64,000 nucleotides of DNA from Galerina marginata (lineage: Eukaryota; Basidiomycota; Agaricomycetes; Agaricales; Galerinaceae): assembly GCA_023014335.1 (NCBI GenBank), contig JAECYW010000008.1:1054001-1118000 (forward strand), read 5' to 3'. Below are positions 35,110 through 46,161 of this stretch, piece after piece (within the stretch, counting starts at the first letter, position 1; every line of letters starts with the position of its first letter). Both the position numbers and the translations under genes were made by a program. The notes under the pieces were generated by a model. The model did no database searches. It worked only from the letters and a program-made list of their open reading frames with translations, and had not been told where the DNA came from.

Positions 35110-37124
35110 ATGTCTGTTCTACAGTGGTCAAGTACGCCCACCTTCCCTTAAAAACTTCGACTACTAGCCTTACTCACTGAATTGTTTCTTCTAGGCCCTG
35201 TTCGAAAAAGCGGCACAAGAACTCTATCCCAAATTCCAAACGAAATATACCTGGAAATTTTTCAACACGTCAGGTCAACGAAACCCACGAGCTGGACGCA
35301 CCCAAGCGTAAAACGCGACTTATCCAGTCTGGCTCTCGTTTGTCGCTTTTTTGGCTCAGTCACGCTTCCTTGGATTTTCGAATCCCTCGAGTTTGACGGA
35401 GACACTAAAAGGAATTCTTCTGCCTACCGAAATTACGCGTCTTTCTGCAGGAGCATACTCAAACGCGAAAGCACTGCACATACAATGGCTCAACACGTGA
35501 AGAAGTGTGCATTCGCTTCGTGGATCTTGAAGGGGGATATGCCACACAAGTGGTGCATTCAAGAGTTCCTCTCTCTCTATTCGAGGTCCATGCGAGAAAT
35601 GTCCAATATTCAAGATCTTTCGTTCACTTCAACTACGATTACCAAAGGCACCATCAAGGCAATGTCGAGTTTGCGACGGTTGGAGACCTTAGTCCTGAAA
35701 CACTGTGTGCTTGCCGATGATGTTGCTGACAAGCACCTCCAAAAACTTTCTTCACTCGGGCTGAAATCGCTCACAGTCATCTCCAATACTAGGGAGGAGA
35801 ATCCGTTCGACGAGCTTTGGGATCACATTGACTTTGATGCTCTTGTGAATCTTTCGACTACCAGCTTACCCGTTCTTCAAAAACTGGTAGAACGACAAGG
35901 AAATCTCTTGCTCGAAAGACTCGAAGTATTCGAAATCGATGATTCAATTGTATTAAGCCAAATCCTTTCGAAAACCCCGGCCCTTCGGTCCTTAAGAACC
36001 AGATTCCACACCTCGTTCGCTAATTCCTCATTCGAACTGGATTCCAAGGCCCTGTCGCGTTTAGAGACCATCGAAGCCCCTTTGTCACTTTTGCAGATAC
36101 TTGTTCCTAAACGACCAGTATCCTCGATTCTAATTTGGCCATCTCCATACGTTTCCCTGGAAAACCTGCCTGTACCTCTTATCTTCAAGTCGTCCTCCCG
36201 CCCCATTACTGAAATGCGGATTCCCGACTATTTTTATCTCAAGGCTCCGTTTTGGAAGCATTTTCCGGACCTTCAAACCCTCGCAATTGGAATTCACATT
36301 GAACCCAGGGCAAAAGGCCCTCCAACAGAGTTACTGACTCAGAAGGTTTTTGCATCCCTCCTTTCAACACTTTCACGCTCTCATAACCTCAGCAGGCCAT
36401 CTCCGATCTTCTGCGCGCCTGGCCCAAACAACCGCAATTACGGACTTTGATTCTGTGCCTCGACGTGGGTGGACACCTACGACTTTCCTTAGATCTCATT
36501 ATGCTGCACGAGTGGATCTCAGAAATCATTTGGCCCCGAATTCCGACTTTGCGCAAATGTCAGTTTGGTGACTTTCTTGAGTGGTCTTACTGTGAAGCTA
36601 CGTCGAAGTGGAAACCTACAATTCTTCCGCACTCAAATTCAGTTATTGTGGAAAGCCTGAGAAGCGGCAGCGTAACCTACACGGATTACGATGGCTACAT
36701 TGAGCGTTTGTTGTCCAAGACAGGTTCGTTCTTCTCTGCATCCTCAGCAGTAGTCCTTCTGAAGCTTGATAGCAGATTGAATAGTTGCTCTTCGACTTTT
36801 GTGAAAATGGCACCGGCCGCGGACGCTTTTTTGGAACAGTTAGTTCTGCACCATATCTATAATTCTGACGTTGACCCGACCCTTTCCAGAAGATCGTGTT
36901 GCCTGTACCGTGATAGAGCGAGTGACGTCTACCTGCAAGAAACCGACGGCGTCAACCATACTGTTCCCATTGTCGACATAATCGAATTTATTCACGTCCT
37001 TTTCCACCCACAAAACAAACTTATGTCTACTTCCCCGATTCGACCGTTTTACGCTCCTTTCAAGGAGGATACCAAACTGTGCTGGACAATGTCCGACGCC
37101 AGGAACCCTTTTGACCAGCTTTGA
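35110..37124 (+). CDS. F-box protein with LRR-like region, paralogue 2
   Basis: Three exons (35110-35131, 35195-36345, 36396-37124), introns 63 and about 50 bp, encode about 633 aa. Exon 1 again supplies only a few residues (MSVLQWS), and both introns sit at the same places as in the gene at 31.5 kb. The F-box region reads LSQIPNEIYLEIFQHVR and LSSLALVCRFFGSVTLPWIFESL. Leucine-rich strands follow (LRRLETLVLKHCVLADDVAD, LLERLEVFEIDDSI). The C-terminal part continues past the end of paralogue 1 into a unique region of about 110 residues without recognised motifs. Likely role: substrate adaptor of an SCF ubiquitin ligase. The second acceptor could be 36392 or 36395, which changes one residue. 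Confidence 0.85.
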
Positions 37125-37853
37125 ACTTGCAACGGATATTTCCATGAGAACCGCATCTATTCCCGAAATATCACGCAGGAACCTCCGAAAGACGGATCGG
37201 ATCCTATCTGGCGCCTATACAGACTATATCTTAATCATTCAATGTAATGTCGCGCGACCAATATCCACTTCCCTAATGTTGGCGACAACCGGCTTTCGAA
37301 AAGGTCGCGAAGTCATGCTGATGAATGGAATTACAGTAATTACAAGATATCCTTCAATTACGGATTCCTCGAAAATCTCAAAGCGATATAACCCGAAGAC
37401 TTTGTGATAGCCGGGTTCCTACATCCCATGGGCGTGAGCGCGTCGTATTCGGAGATTCTAACCACAGCGTCCCCGACATTCCACTGACACATCTTTAGAG
37501 TCTACCGATTGGCCTTTCTGTCCCGGGAAATTTCTACCTACACTGGTGGGAGGTTACAAACGTTCTTACTCACCAATTTGCAAGCATGCACGTTGGATCA
37601 CGGGGTTTGAGAAACTGAAGAACTAATGGCTTTGCGATAGAGAAATTGGCAACTGCAGTAAGTGAAGTATTGACGACTTTTGCTACTTTCAGTGCAACTG
37701 CAAGCTGGCTTCGTCGCAAAAGAATGATACCGTAAGAAATATCTTGTAGAGGTTCAACGGATAGCCCCTAAACTGAAACAAGTGCGTCATCAGATGACAT
37801 AACCATTTTATCATAACCCCGATCCGGTCGTCCCGACTCTAAATATCTACCAT
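37125..37853. other. intergenic upstream of transaldolase
   Basis: No gene. A 98-codon frame (37111-37407) is unmatched. The right end is the transaldolase promoter. Confidence 0.4.
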
Positions 37854-37860
37854 TATAAAA
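37854..37860 (+). promoter_or_regulatory. TATA box of the transaldolase gene
   Basis: TATAAAA lies 30 bp before the start codon at 37890. That predicts a very short 5' leader, common for highly expressed fungal metabolic genes. A pyrimidine-rich CTTTCTCTCGAACCACCATC tract sits between it and the ATG. Confidence 0.6.
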
Positions 37861-37889
37861 GTCCAGAACCTTTCTCTCGAACCACCATC

Positions 37890-39260
37890 ATGTCTTCATC
37901 TCTCGACCAACTCAAAGCGACTGGAACCGTCGTTGTTTCTGACTCTGGCGACTTCGAATGTGAGTGTTTTGGTCGCGTATTATTGACCTCGATATATAAA
38001 CCACCTCATCGATGTAGCTATCGATGCCTATAAGCCCCAGGTACACCTTTCTCGATTATTCGTTAAGGCGTTTATTCATGAAGCGATTTCTTTTGTAGGA
38101 CGCTACCACCAATCCGTCACTGATCTTGGCTGCGGTCGGAAAGGCCCGCTATGCCAGTCTCGTCGATACGGCCGTCCAATTCGGAAAAGCCAAGGGTGGC
38201 AGTGTTGAAGCCCAAGCAAGCGCCGCCATGGACCGTCTCGTAAGTCCGACCTGTTTATCTAGCGTACCATATTCAATGCTGGGATGGTGTTAGTTGGTAG
38301 AATTTGGCAAGGCGATTCTTGCTATTATCCCTGGCCGAATTTCGACCGAGGTAGATGCTCGCCTATCCTTTGACAAGGAGGGGACTAAGGCCAAGGTTCG
38401 TTCGAACTTGATCTGTCATTTTATTGTCTTTAACCACGAATTTTTAGGCCAAAGAACTTATTGCCCTTTACGATTCAGTCGGTATCAAAAAGGAGCGGGT
38501 GTTAATCAAGATTGCATCAACCTGGGAAGGTATCCAAGCTGCCCGCGAGCTCGAGCGCGACGACGGTATCCACTGTAACCTCACCCTCCTCTTCGGCTTT
38601 GGACAAGCCGTTGCATGCGCCGAAGCCGGGGTCACTCTGATCTCACCCTTTGTCGGTCGTGTAAGTCGCAGGTACCACTCTACCATTACCCCCTCTAACA
38701 GAAGCCTTTAGATTCTTGACTGGTACAAGAAAAATACTGGAAAAAACTATGAAGGCGATGAGGACCCTGGCGTCCAGTCCGTGAAGAAGATCTTCAACTA
38801 TTACAAGCAATACAAGTACAACACTATTGTCATGGGTGCATCCTTCCGAAATGTGCTCTTTTTCTTATCGTAATCACTCCAGCACCTAACGTCGGTTTTT
38901 TTTTTCTAAAGGTCGGAGAGATCAAGGCTCTCGCTGGAGTTGACTTCCTGACCATTTCCCCCGCTCTCCTTGAAGAACTCAAGAATTCCTCGGATCCCGT
39001 CCCCAAGAAACTCGACGCGGGTGTCGGTAGGTTCTATCTCCCGGCCGGGCCGAAATACCCATTGATAACCTTTCTCCTCTTTCATAGCTGCTCAAGCTGA
39101 GCCTATCCCGAAGGTCACTTACGTCGACAACGAGCCCGAATTCCGCTGGGCTCTCCTCCAAGACCAGATGGCCTTCGACAAGCTCCACGAGGGCATCAAG
39201 AAATTCGCCGAGGACGGTGAAACCCTTAAGAAGATCCTCAGAGAAAAGCTTTCCGCTTGA
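37890..39260 (+). CDS. TAL1: transaldolase
   Basis: Eight exons (37890-37959, 38018-38040, 38099-38239, 38294-38395, 38448-38660, 38712-38852, 38912-39026, 39088-39260) give 325 aa, standard for class I transaldolase. Motifs: [37 protein letters not shown], and [16 protein letters not shown] with the Schiff-base Lys at about residue 133. [34 protein letters not shown] and [13 protein letters not shown] follow. It transfers a dihydroxyacetone unit between sedoheptulose-7-phosphate and glyceraldehyde-3-phosphate in the cytosolic non-oxidative pentose phosphate pathway. The start ATG has a good context (ACCATCATG) behind a TATA box. All splice phases close without adjustment. Confidence 0.97.
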
Positions 39261-42200
39261 ACTCAGCAGTCAAAGGGCCGCTCGTTGAGATAGGATGAAT
39301 TATACTCCACCAGTGTCACTATATCAAGGTCCGGGCGGTCGGAAGTCGAGTAAATGACTAAAAACGATATTCCTCGCGATGATTTCAATTCGCCTCTTTT
39401 CTTTCCCTTCCTTCTCTCCATTTTGTGTTTTTAGAAATAGAAAACCGAAATTCTGATCGTTGATGTATTACTAGCCAAATCATATCACCCCATTCATCTC
39501 TAGATTTGACGAGTAAGGTGCGGTTACAGATTATTTGTGAATCATATTGGCTCCAAGCTAAGTAATCGAAGTGCAAATTTAGGCCATAGTTGGACTTCAC
39601 TTGCCCGCCTCTGACTAATAGACCAAGTAACGGCTGGTACAAGAATTGTAGGATAGGCCCGAGATATGTAGACTTTGATGCACGCCGTAGCAGACCGTAG
39701 CCTCTTTTCCTCGCACGCCAGGCACCTATTGACGTCGTCGAAACCTCTAGCGCCCATTATTGCGTACCTCCATCCATTCGTTCATGTATGATCGTACCGC
39801 ACCTCCCCTTCCCCTTGAGCCCGATCATGCACCGATCATGTTTGATGTTGCCTTTCATCCTTTTTTAGTCACGGCGTTTTGAGCGCTCAAGGTGCGCCGC
39901 AACTGCTCCGCAGGACCGCATCAGATGTAAGTATAAATTTAAAAACAAGTCGCATACCATCCGGGTACTCAGTTGCCGAAATTCTAGAGTGCGCCTTTTG
40001 TTGTAAATGTGCAGAACACTTGAAATCGACAGACTTGACGCGTACGCCTTCGAGGTTCTAAAAATAGTAGTGTACATATCAGATCGGAGGAAACCACGTA
40101 TCTTGACCCCGACCTATTGTAAAACGAAGTCTCGTGGCAGCAGCAAGATAGTCTCCATCGGTGAAAGCCATGGGGCACCTCCGTTTGAACTAGAAGTGAG
40201 AAAATAACGGTGCAAAATATTTTTTTGAATAGGCTAGCACGCGGACAAGGAGACGACGTTGTATCTCTTTGATAAAATTGAAGATCAAGATCATAGAATT
40301 GAGAGGGACTCCCATATGGTTAGCGTTGCTTTAAGGTGGTTCCAAAGATCGATTCACTAAGATTTTTGGGATACAGATTCCTGCTATTCGTGTGTCACCC
40401 CCGAAGGGCGGCTTGGCTGAAGGTGGCGCATAACTCGGGAGACATATGGTAAGGTAATGTAGAAGCCAGTAGAAACAATTGCAACTAGATGAATGGTTGC
40501 AATGGTCTGAAGAGAGCTCAACGGGGAATCGCCTATTGGATCTTTAAATGGAGCCCCGTCACTCCACATGTAATGAACTCAAGCAGCGCTTCCGCACTGA
40601 TTCCGTATTCCTTGGTGTTACTAGGTTGGGTCATTAGCGCCTCATCACTGTGAAGAAATCCTTTCATAGAATTGCGGCGCAGCTCCAAGCTAGAAAGTAT
40701 GTTGGAGTCAAAAACTGTCGACTGAACTCACGTCAGTATGGTTATCTACTCCGTCCCAGGACAAAATTGATAGCCCCCGACAATGGTTGTACGGGATGAA
40801 AGGTGTCTAAAATGCATTTTGAGTAACCAAACTACCAGGACGACATTACTTTTCGAAGTTAGACGGTTCTGTCAAAGGAGATCTAGCAGGCGGGCCCGAA
40901 TCTTTCTGAAACTTGTGTGAAGACGACGGTCATTGGGGTTGGGCAGATGAAAGTGACTTATTTAATGACATACTGTTGGACAAGAATCAAGAATAGGATC
41001 TGCTGGTGCCGTGTGCTCGGGAGAGACGGAGGTAGGTATTATTGTTGTTATTAAAAAGACGACCCTGTCCCGCAATTGAGTACAAGTGAATTTGCCAATG
41101 GGTTTGACGGGCGTATTTTTGTCTTGCACTGATTATTTGTGGATCGTCAGAGCGTAAAAGGATGAGCCGAAGGTTTGATATCGTGGACGGGCGAAGCGAT
41201 CGATCTTGGCCACCCTTTGACTCGAATAACCAGGTTATAGCTGATACTAGTACAGCTCGCCTTCTTGCGCAAGGGGACACCATCTGCTTGGGGCGGTGGA
41301 AATAAATTCCCGTTAACGTGGAACTTATCCAGTCTCTCGTAACCGACAAAGAAAACTAGTCAAGTTGGGTTTCGCATCAAACCATGAGTCAATTGTAACT
41401 TCCAAAAGGTTTGTCTTCTACAAACCATTGATCAGGACCCCGCATCCGCATGATATCATTTTCGAATGGGACGTACAGTGCACCAAGTTGGAGGGAATCC
41501 GAGTATAAATACCCAATATGGTAGCATGTAAATCCTTGTAAATCACGTTTAGGTGCCCCCGACGTCAATTGTCCGACAGGATCAGGACCTATACTCGTAT
41601 TTGGCCCTTGTCCTCGAAGGGATTTCTTCATCGGTGTTTCACGCCGTCGTCAAGCCGTGTGGACACTCAGAGAATTCCTGCAGCACCATAAGACAAAAAG
41701 TATTAGACATAGGGAGTGAAGCTGGGGAAGGCACGAAAAGAAATTTACATGTGCTGTATCTGTAAGCCGGGCTGTGTATCCTCAAGAACGTGGCAAGGCC
41801 TGCGACATAGTCTTTCCCTGAGTCATTTCCTTCCCCAAGGGTTCATGTGTACTTGGATCAGTAAGGCGAATAGAAATAAATTTCTTTGATGCTGATTTCT
41901 TGTTGCGTACTTGCAGCTTCTCGGAAGTTGGAGTTCTTGAGCAAGTGGTAATCTACATGTCACATGACCGTCGGAACCAATTTCACTGTCCAAGTAAAGT
42001 AATTTTGCCAAATTGCGGCACTGCCTCGTATTTTACCCATCATATACAGCTCTCTCTAGCAGCAATATGCAGAGCTTTCCAAACAGACTTGTGACTAACT
42101 CATGTCTTGTGCCCAAGGGATTATCCAAGTCACCACTTCTCATCTCTGTTCACCTTTTGGCTACCCGAGATGTAATTGCCGCCTTTTTTTTGTTCACTTC

Positions 42201-42535
42201 CAAATACCCTTTTTTAATAGTAAGCAGGGTCCATCTATCGACAGGCTACTATCGGTGAAAGATCTGTCCGCTGTTCCGCCCGTTAAATCCACAGATCTCT
42301 CCTGTTTCTGGCCGACGCTCATGATCATTGTACCAACCTGTAGAAACACGACCCAATCTAAGAGTCGCAGCTTTGGATGTTTCTATGACTGGACATGACT
42401 GTTAACGAATCAGGGTTGTCTCCGAGGCGTTATGACGTTATATTGGTCCCCCTGCGATCGTATCAAGGTTTTAAAGTCTTCATAAACTCGCTCGAAAAGA
42501 ATGTGTTATTGTCCCTCACCCCGTTAATTATCAAC
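39261..42535. other. gene-poor interval of 3.3 kb
   Basis: No gene is supported on either strand. Frames are at most 120 codons and look random. The right end contains the GST promoter. Confidence 0.4.
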
Positions 42536-43355
42536 ATGTCGTCGCGCCACGGGTCCTCCCGCCATGCGCACACACCTGTAATCACACTCTACGACGTTCC
42601 AGGGCATACGGCGCAGCCCTGGGCACCTAACATTTGGAGAATTCGGTACGTTGAATCATATACATACCCACACGGTGACTGACATAGTTATTAGATTTAT
42701 TCTCAACTACAAACGTCTACGATACCAGACAATCTGGGTAGAATTTCAAGACGTTGAACGAACATTGCAGCAGATTGGAGCTCCGCCTTCTGCCATGCGC
42801 AGCGACGGACGTCCAATCTACACACTGCCCGTTGTCGTAGACCCGACAAGAATTGGATACCCTCCTCAGGTACTTTCAAACACCAACAGCATCGCAGAGT
42901 ACCTGGAGTCAGCGTATCCAGCGCGTCCTGTGTTTCCTGAAGGAACGAGAGCACTTCAGACTCTCTTCGTCCATTATATTCAAGAGGTCTTCTCGAAACC
43001 CCTTCTCCCAATCATGGTCCCACTCAGCCACCAACAACTACCCGAACGGACCCAGTCTCACTTTCGCGGGGCTCCTGCCGGGGCCTTGGCTGGCCCTCAA
43101 AGGGAGCAAGCCTGGCAAGCAGTGAAAGAGCAATTCGACTTTCTTGCCCTAATCATGGATAAGAATTCCGGCGACGGAGACGGAGTTGTTGCTATGGGAC
43201 ACGATGTCACCTACGCCGATTTTTCCCTCTGTTCAGTGTTAATCTGGATTGAAAGGATGGCACCACACGATGGGTGGTCTAGAGTGCGAACTTGGAATGG
43301 CGGCCGCTGGAGTCGCCTCTGGGATCGATGCAAGCCATGGATGGACGAATTTTAA
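42536..43355 (+). CDS. glutathione S-transferase, fungal Ure2p/FuA-like
   Basis: Two exons (42536-42645, 42695-43355) with one 49-bp intron encode 256 aa. The N-terminal thioredoxin fold begins ITLYDVPGHTAQPWAPNIWR and continues TLPVVVDP (cis-Pro loop) and LSNTNSIAEYLESAYP, where the Ser/Asn-Ser pair binds the glutathione gamma-glutamyl group. The helical C-domain ends in YADFSLCSVLIWIERM and WNGGRWSRLWDRCKPWMDEF. The layout is that of GSTs expanded in wood- and litter-decay basidiomycetes (FuA, GTE or etherase-like), which conjugate or bind phenolic and other xenobiotic compounds. The exact subclass and the catalytic residue (Ser or Cys) cannot be fixed by eye. The P450 gene is 2.8 kb downstream. 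Confidence 0.9.
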
Positions 43356-46161
43356 CATCCATTTCGTTGAATATCGCGAGCAACTGGACCTCGCAGCTCG
43401 GGGAAATCTGATCCGACAGTTAAAATGGATTGTACCGGACATAATACCCAAGAATGGGACGATTTTGGTATCCTATTCACTTTTTATTGTATATATTTCT
43501 ATCGTGTTCTCGTTTTTTCTGGTTTAATTTGTTTGCTTTGATTCGTCGATGACTTATCTGGACTTGTTTTTGGACTGTTTCATAGCACGTTTATTTCCCT
43601 CGCGCAATATCCCCCAACATTGTATTTTTAGGAACCTCTATAGTTATGCACAGAAGAACAGGACACCGCTAGTAGTACCTTTCGTAATGTAGTGTATCCA
43701 TAGTAGAAAATCCTCTCTTACAGAGGCAGAGTCGGACGCAAGCATTATATAAATAATTCAATTGTCCGAACATACAATACAAAACCTTTGAACAAAGTCC
43801 AATACCACAGCTACTTGGCATCTTGATAAAGCTTCCGATGGATTCTAGCTTTCAGTACCCGAATTTCCCGAGAGCAGTGAAATGACTCTTCTGCCGTGTC
43901 AATGTGGAGACATGCCATTTACACCTGCTAGAACTTCATCGTTTAAGTAGGGACATATTTGAAGGTCGAGGTGGAAATCGGGATGTTCAAGAAGTGAATC
44001 ACAGTCAGTCACTTACAGACAAGGTATCCCGCGGCCTTCTGAGGTAGAGACCAACATATAGAGTAGGAACCTCCCCGGAATTAGAGCCATGATCCAATGC
44101 TGTTAAGAAAGTCGACCGACCTTGACGTCGTTGAGCACATATCAAATGAGTCGACCTTAGTAACCAATTCGCGGTAGCGAGCGATGAAGACTGAAAAAGA
44201 CTACACAGGTATAGGCGGGAAGAGTGGACGAAATCGTGACAGGATCTGTCCAAACCCGGACTGTACGGCCTCGAATATTTCCCCTGAATCAGGAAATAGC
44301 CATTTAAACTTGGTAAGTCGTCGGCCCAAGCAATGCCGGAAGACAGCGTCCTGATGGTAAGTTGACTGATTGGCCGAAAAAAGCTAGGCGCCGAAGCGGC
44401 GCAGGCTAAACACAGCTTGCAAGTCGTATTGGTGCTTCATCACTTTGACGTGTTGGGAGAGATTCAAAGTCGCACCGAGTCAAGTCAATTTTCTAGAACG
44501 CCTGGACATGCTATGTAAAGCGGACTGCGACAGTTGAATGAGCATAAAGGGAAAAAAGTGATAGGAATCTCGAGAATATCTTACCCAGTGCATTTTAATT
44601 TATCACCGAGTCCTTCTGTCAGGAAGGTGGAATCAGGAGAGGTCATCAATAGTCTTACAACGCTGATTTCCAGGTAAGACATGCTATGCGGATAAAGAAC
44701 GACGAGGATCCGTGGGTTGCTGCAGGTTCCTTCGGAAAGCAGTCACGGAGACCCATTTCGACGGTATCTGACTCGCCAGAACGACAAAAGTAATTTCTGG
44801 GAGAGATGAACAGATGGTCAGTCGAGTACACAGAATTCCAGTAGTAGGCCCACTTATAATAGAAATGGCCTGGAGGTAACAGTAGACTTTTGCTCTCGCC
44901 ATAGAATCGGCACTGGTTATCAAAGGGATATTTTGGTACCAAGGGATACCTTGCCTTGAGATCCTTGTCAACCTTGGAACATGCCATGGAAGTGAGAGGC
45001 ACCTCCGGCCTATTCGGTGACGTGGCCCAGCTCTCAACTCCGTCTTGATATTGTTTTGAATAAATGGAAATCGGTAAACTATTGTGGACGTCGGGTTGAC
45101 AAGCTGCAACTTTGGGTCTATCAGTGATAAAGCCCTGCTTGTCGAAATCGAAGGCAAATAAACAGCTCCGACTGTGAAGTACTCACGCCGTGTGCAGTGG
45201 GCAGTGGTTGCTAAACGTCCACTGGACCGAGGCGCAAATTCTTGACAAGTCTGAGATATTTACCAGGCTGACCCAGGATTATATTGTGAAATGCGAATTG
45301 CGCATTCCGTTTACCGCAGTGAATATGTTCGAGGTATTTTTCATCAATGTCCATCAGTTCGCCTGGCGGTGGATCCGTCGTATCAGTTAGCGCGCTGACA
45401 GGCGTGGATGTCGATCAAGAGACAAGTTCAATGCAATTCAAGTTGAATAATAATGGTCCAGGGTGTTGAAACTCTTGAATTGCGGTGACATGGTTTTTTT
45501 TATCTAATTTTGCCGAGACAGAGAGATGGCGAATCAGTCAATCGGTGGAGTATCCGTAAGTCATCTGTTCTGGATGAAAGGTCGGTTAAGGATGGTCGAC
45601 GACGGTGGCATCGCGACAACGGGCTCAACGCGGTTACGTAATTTACATCACACATCGTCGTCGGACCGGTCACCGCTCTCTAACTTGAACCACTCTGAAC
45701 ATCCCTGCTTAACTACATATTGCCCAACCCAAGCTCAAATTATATTTTAAATTGGCGCTGTTGCACCGAAGTTCAATTTGTGAAAAGGTTGAAGCATGCC
45801 ACTTTATTGGCTCAACGGTTCAACGGCGGCTAACGACGGTTCTTAAGTAATTTCAAGTTCATTAGGTGATTTCATTTCGTATCTCAAATTTCTGGCACTG
45901 AAGATTAAAAGTGTTTCTGGTAGGTACAGATGGATACTATTTAGCAGATGTGAAGCATCTCACAGATACTGTTCAGTATCCTAAAAAGAATCGGAGCTCG
46001 TCGCGTGTGCGGTGGCCTCAATGAGCTTGAAGTTTCCCAGGGAAAACCACCACAAGCTTGTTTGAAGCCGCAGTCAGGCCGGTCGACTTGGTAGATTCAA
46101 TAACCAGCAAGAATCCACCGCAGTCTTCTTTCGATCCTCTCCTACTCCTCCAGAAATAGCG
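43356..46161. other. intergenic between GST and P450
   Basis: One minus-strand frame (44655-44987) is listed separately. Nothing else was recognised. The P450 promoter should be at the right end. Confidence 0.35.
44655..44987 (-). CDS. unrecognised 110-aa open frame (doubtful)
   Basis: From an ATG at 44987 the frame reads MACSKVDKDLKARYPLVPKY, then FYGESKSLLLPPGHFYYKWA, and ends ACLTWKSAL. Codon use looks protein-like and aromatic residues are frequent, but no motif or neighbour suggests a role. An overlapping frame in the same strand (44684-45157) is also open, so chance cannot be excluded. Confidence 0.2.
   Translation of the reverse strand: MACSKVDKDLKARYPLVPKYPFDNQCRFYGESKSLLLPPGHFYYKWAYYWNSVYSTDHLFISPRNYFCRSGESDTVEMGLRDCFPKEPAATHGSSSFFIRIACLTWKSAL

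Noticed and set aside
38294..38578. 94-codon frame through a transaldolase intron
   Set aside because: Removing the 52-bp intron at 38396-38447 restores the conserved transaldolase sequence; the read-through is chance.
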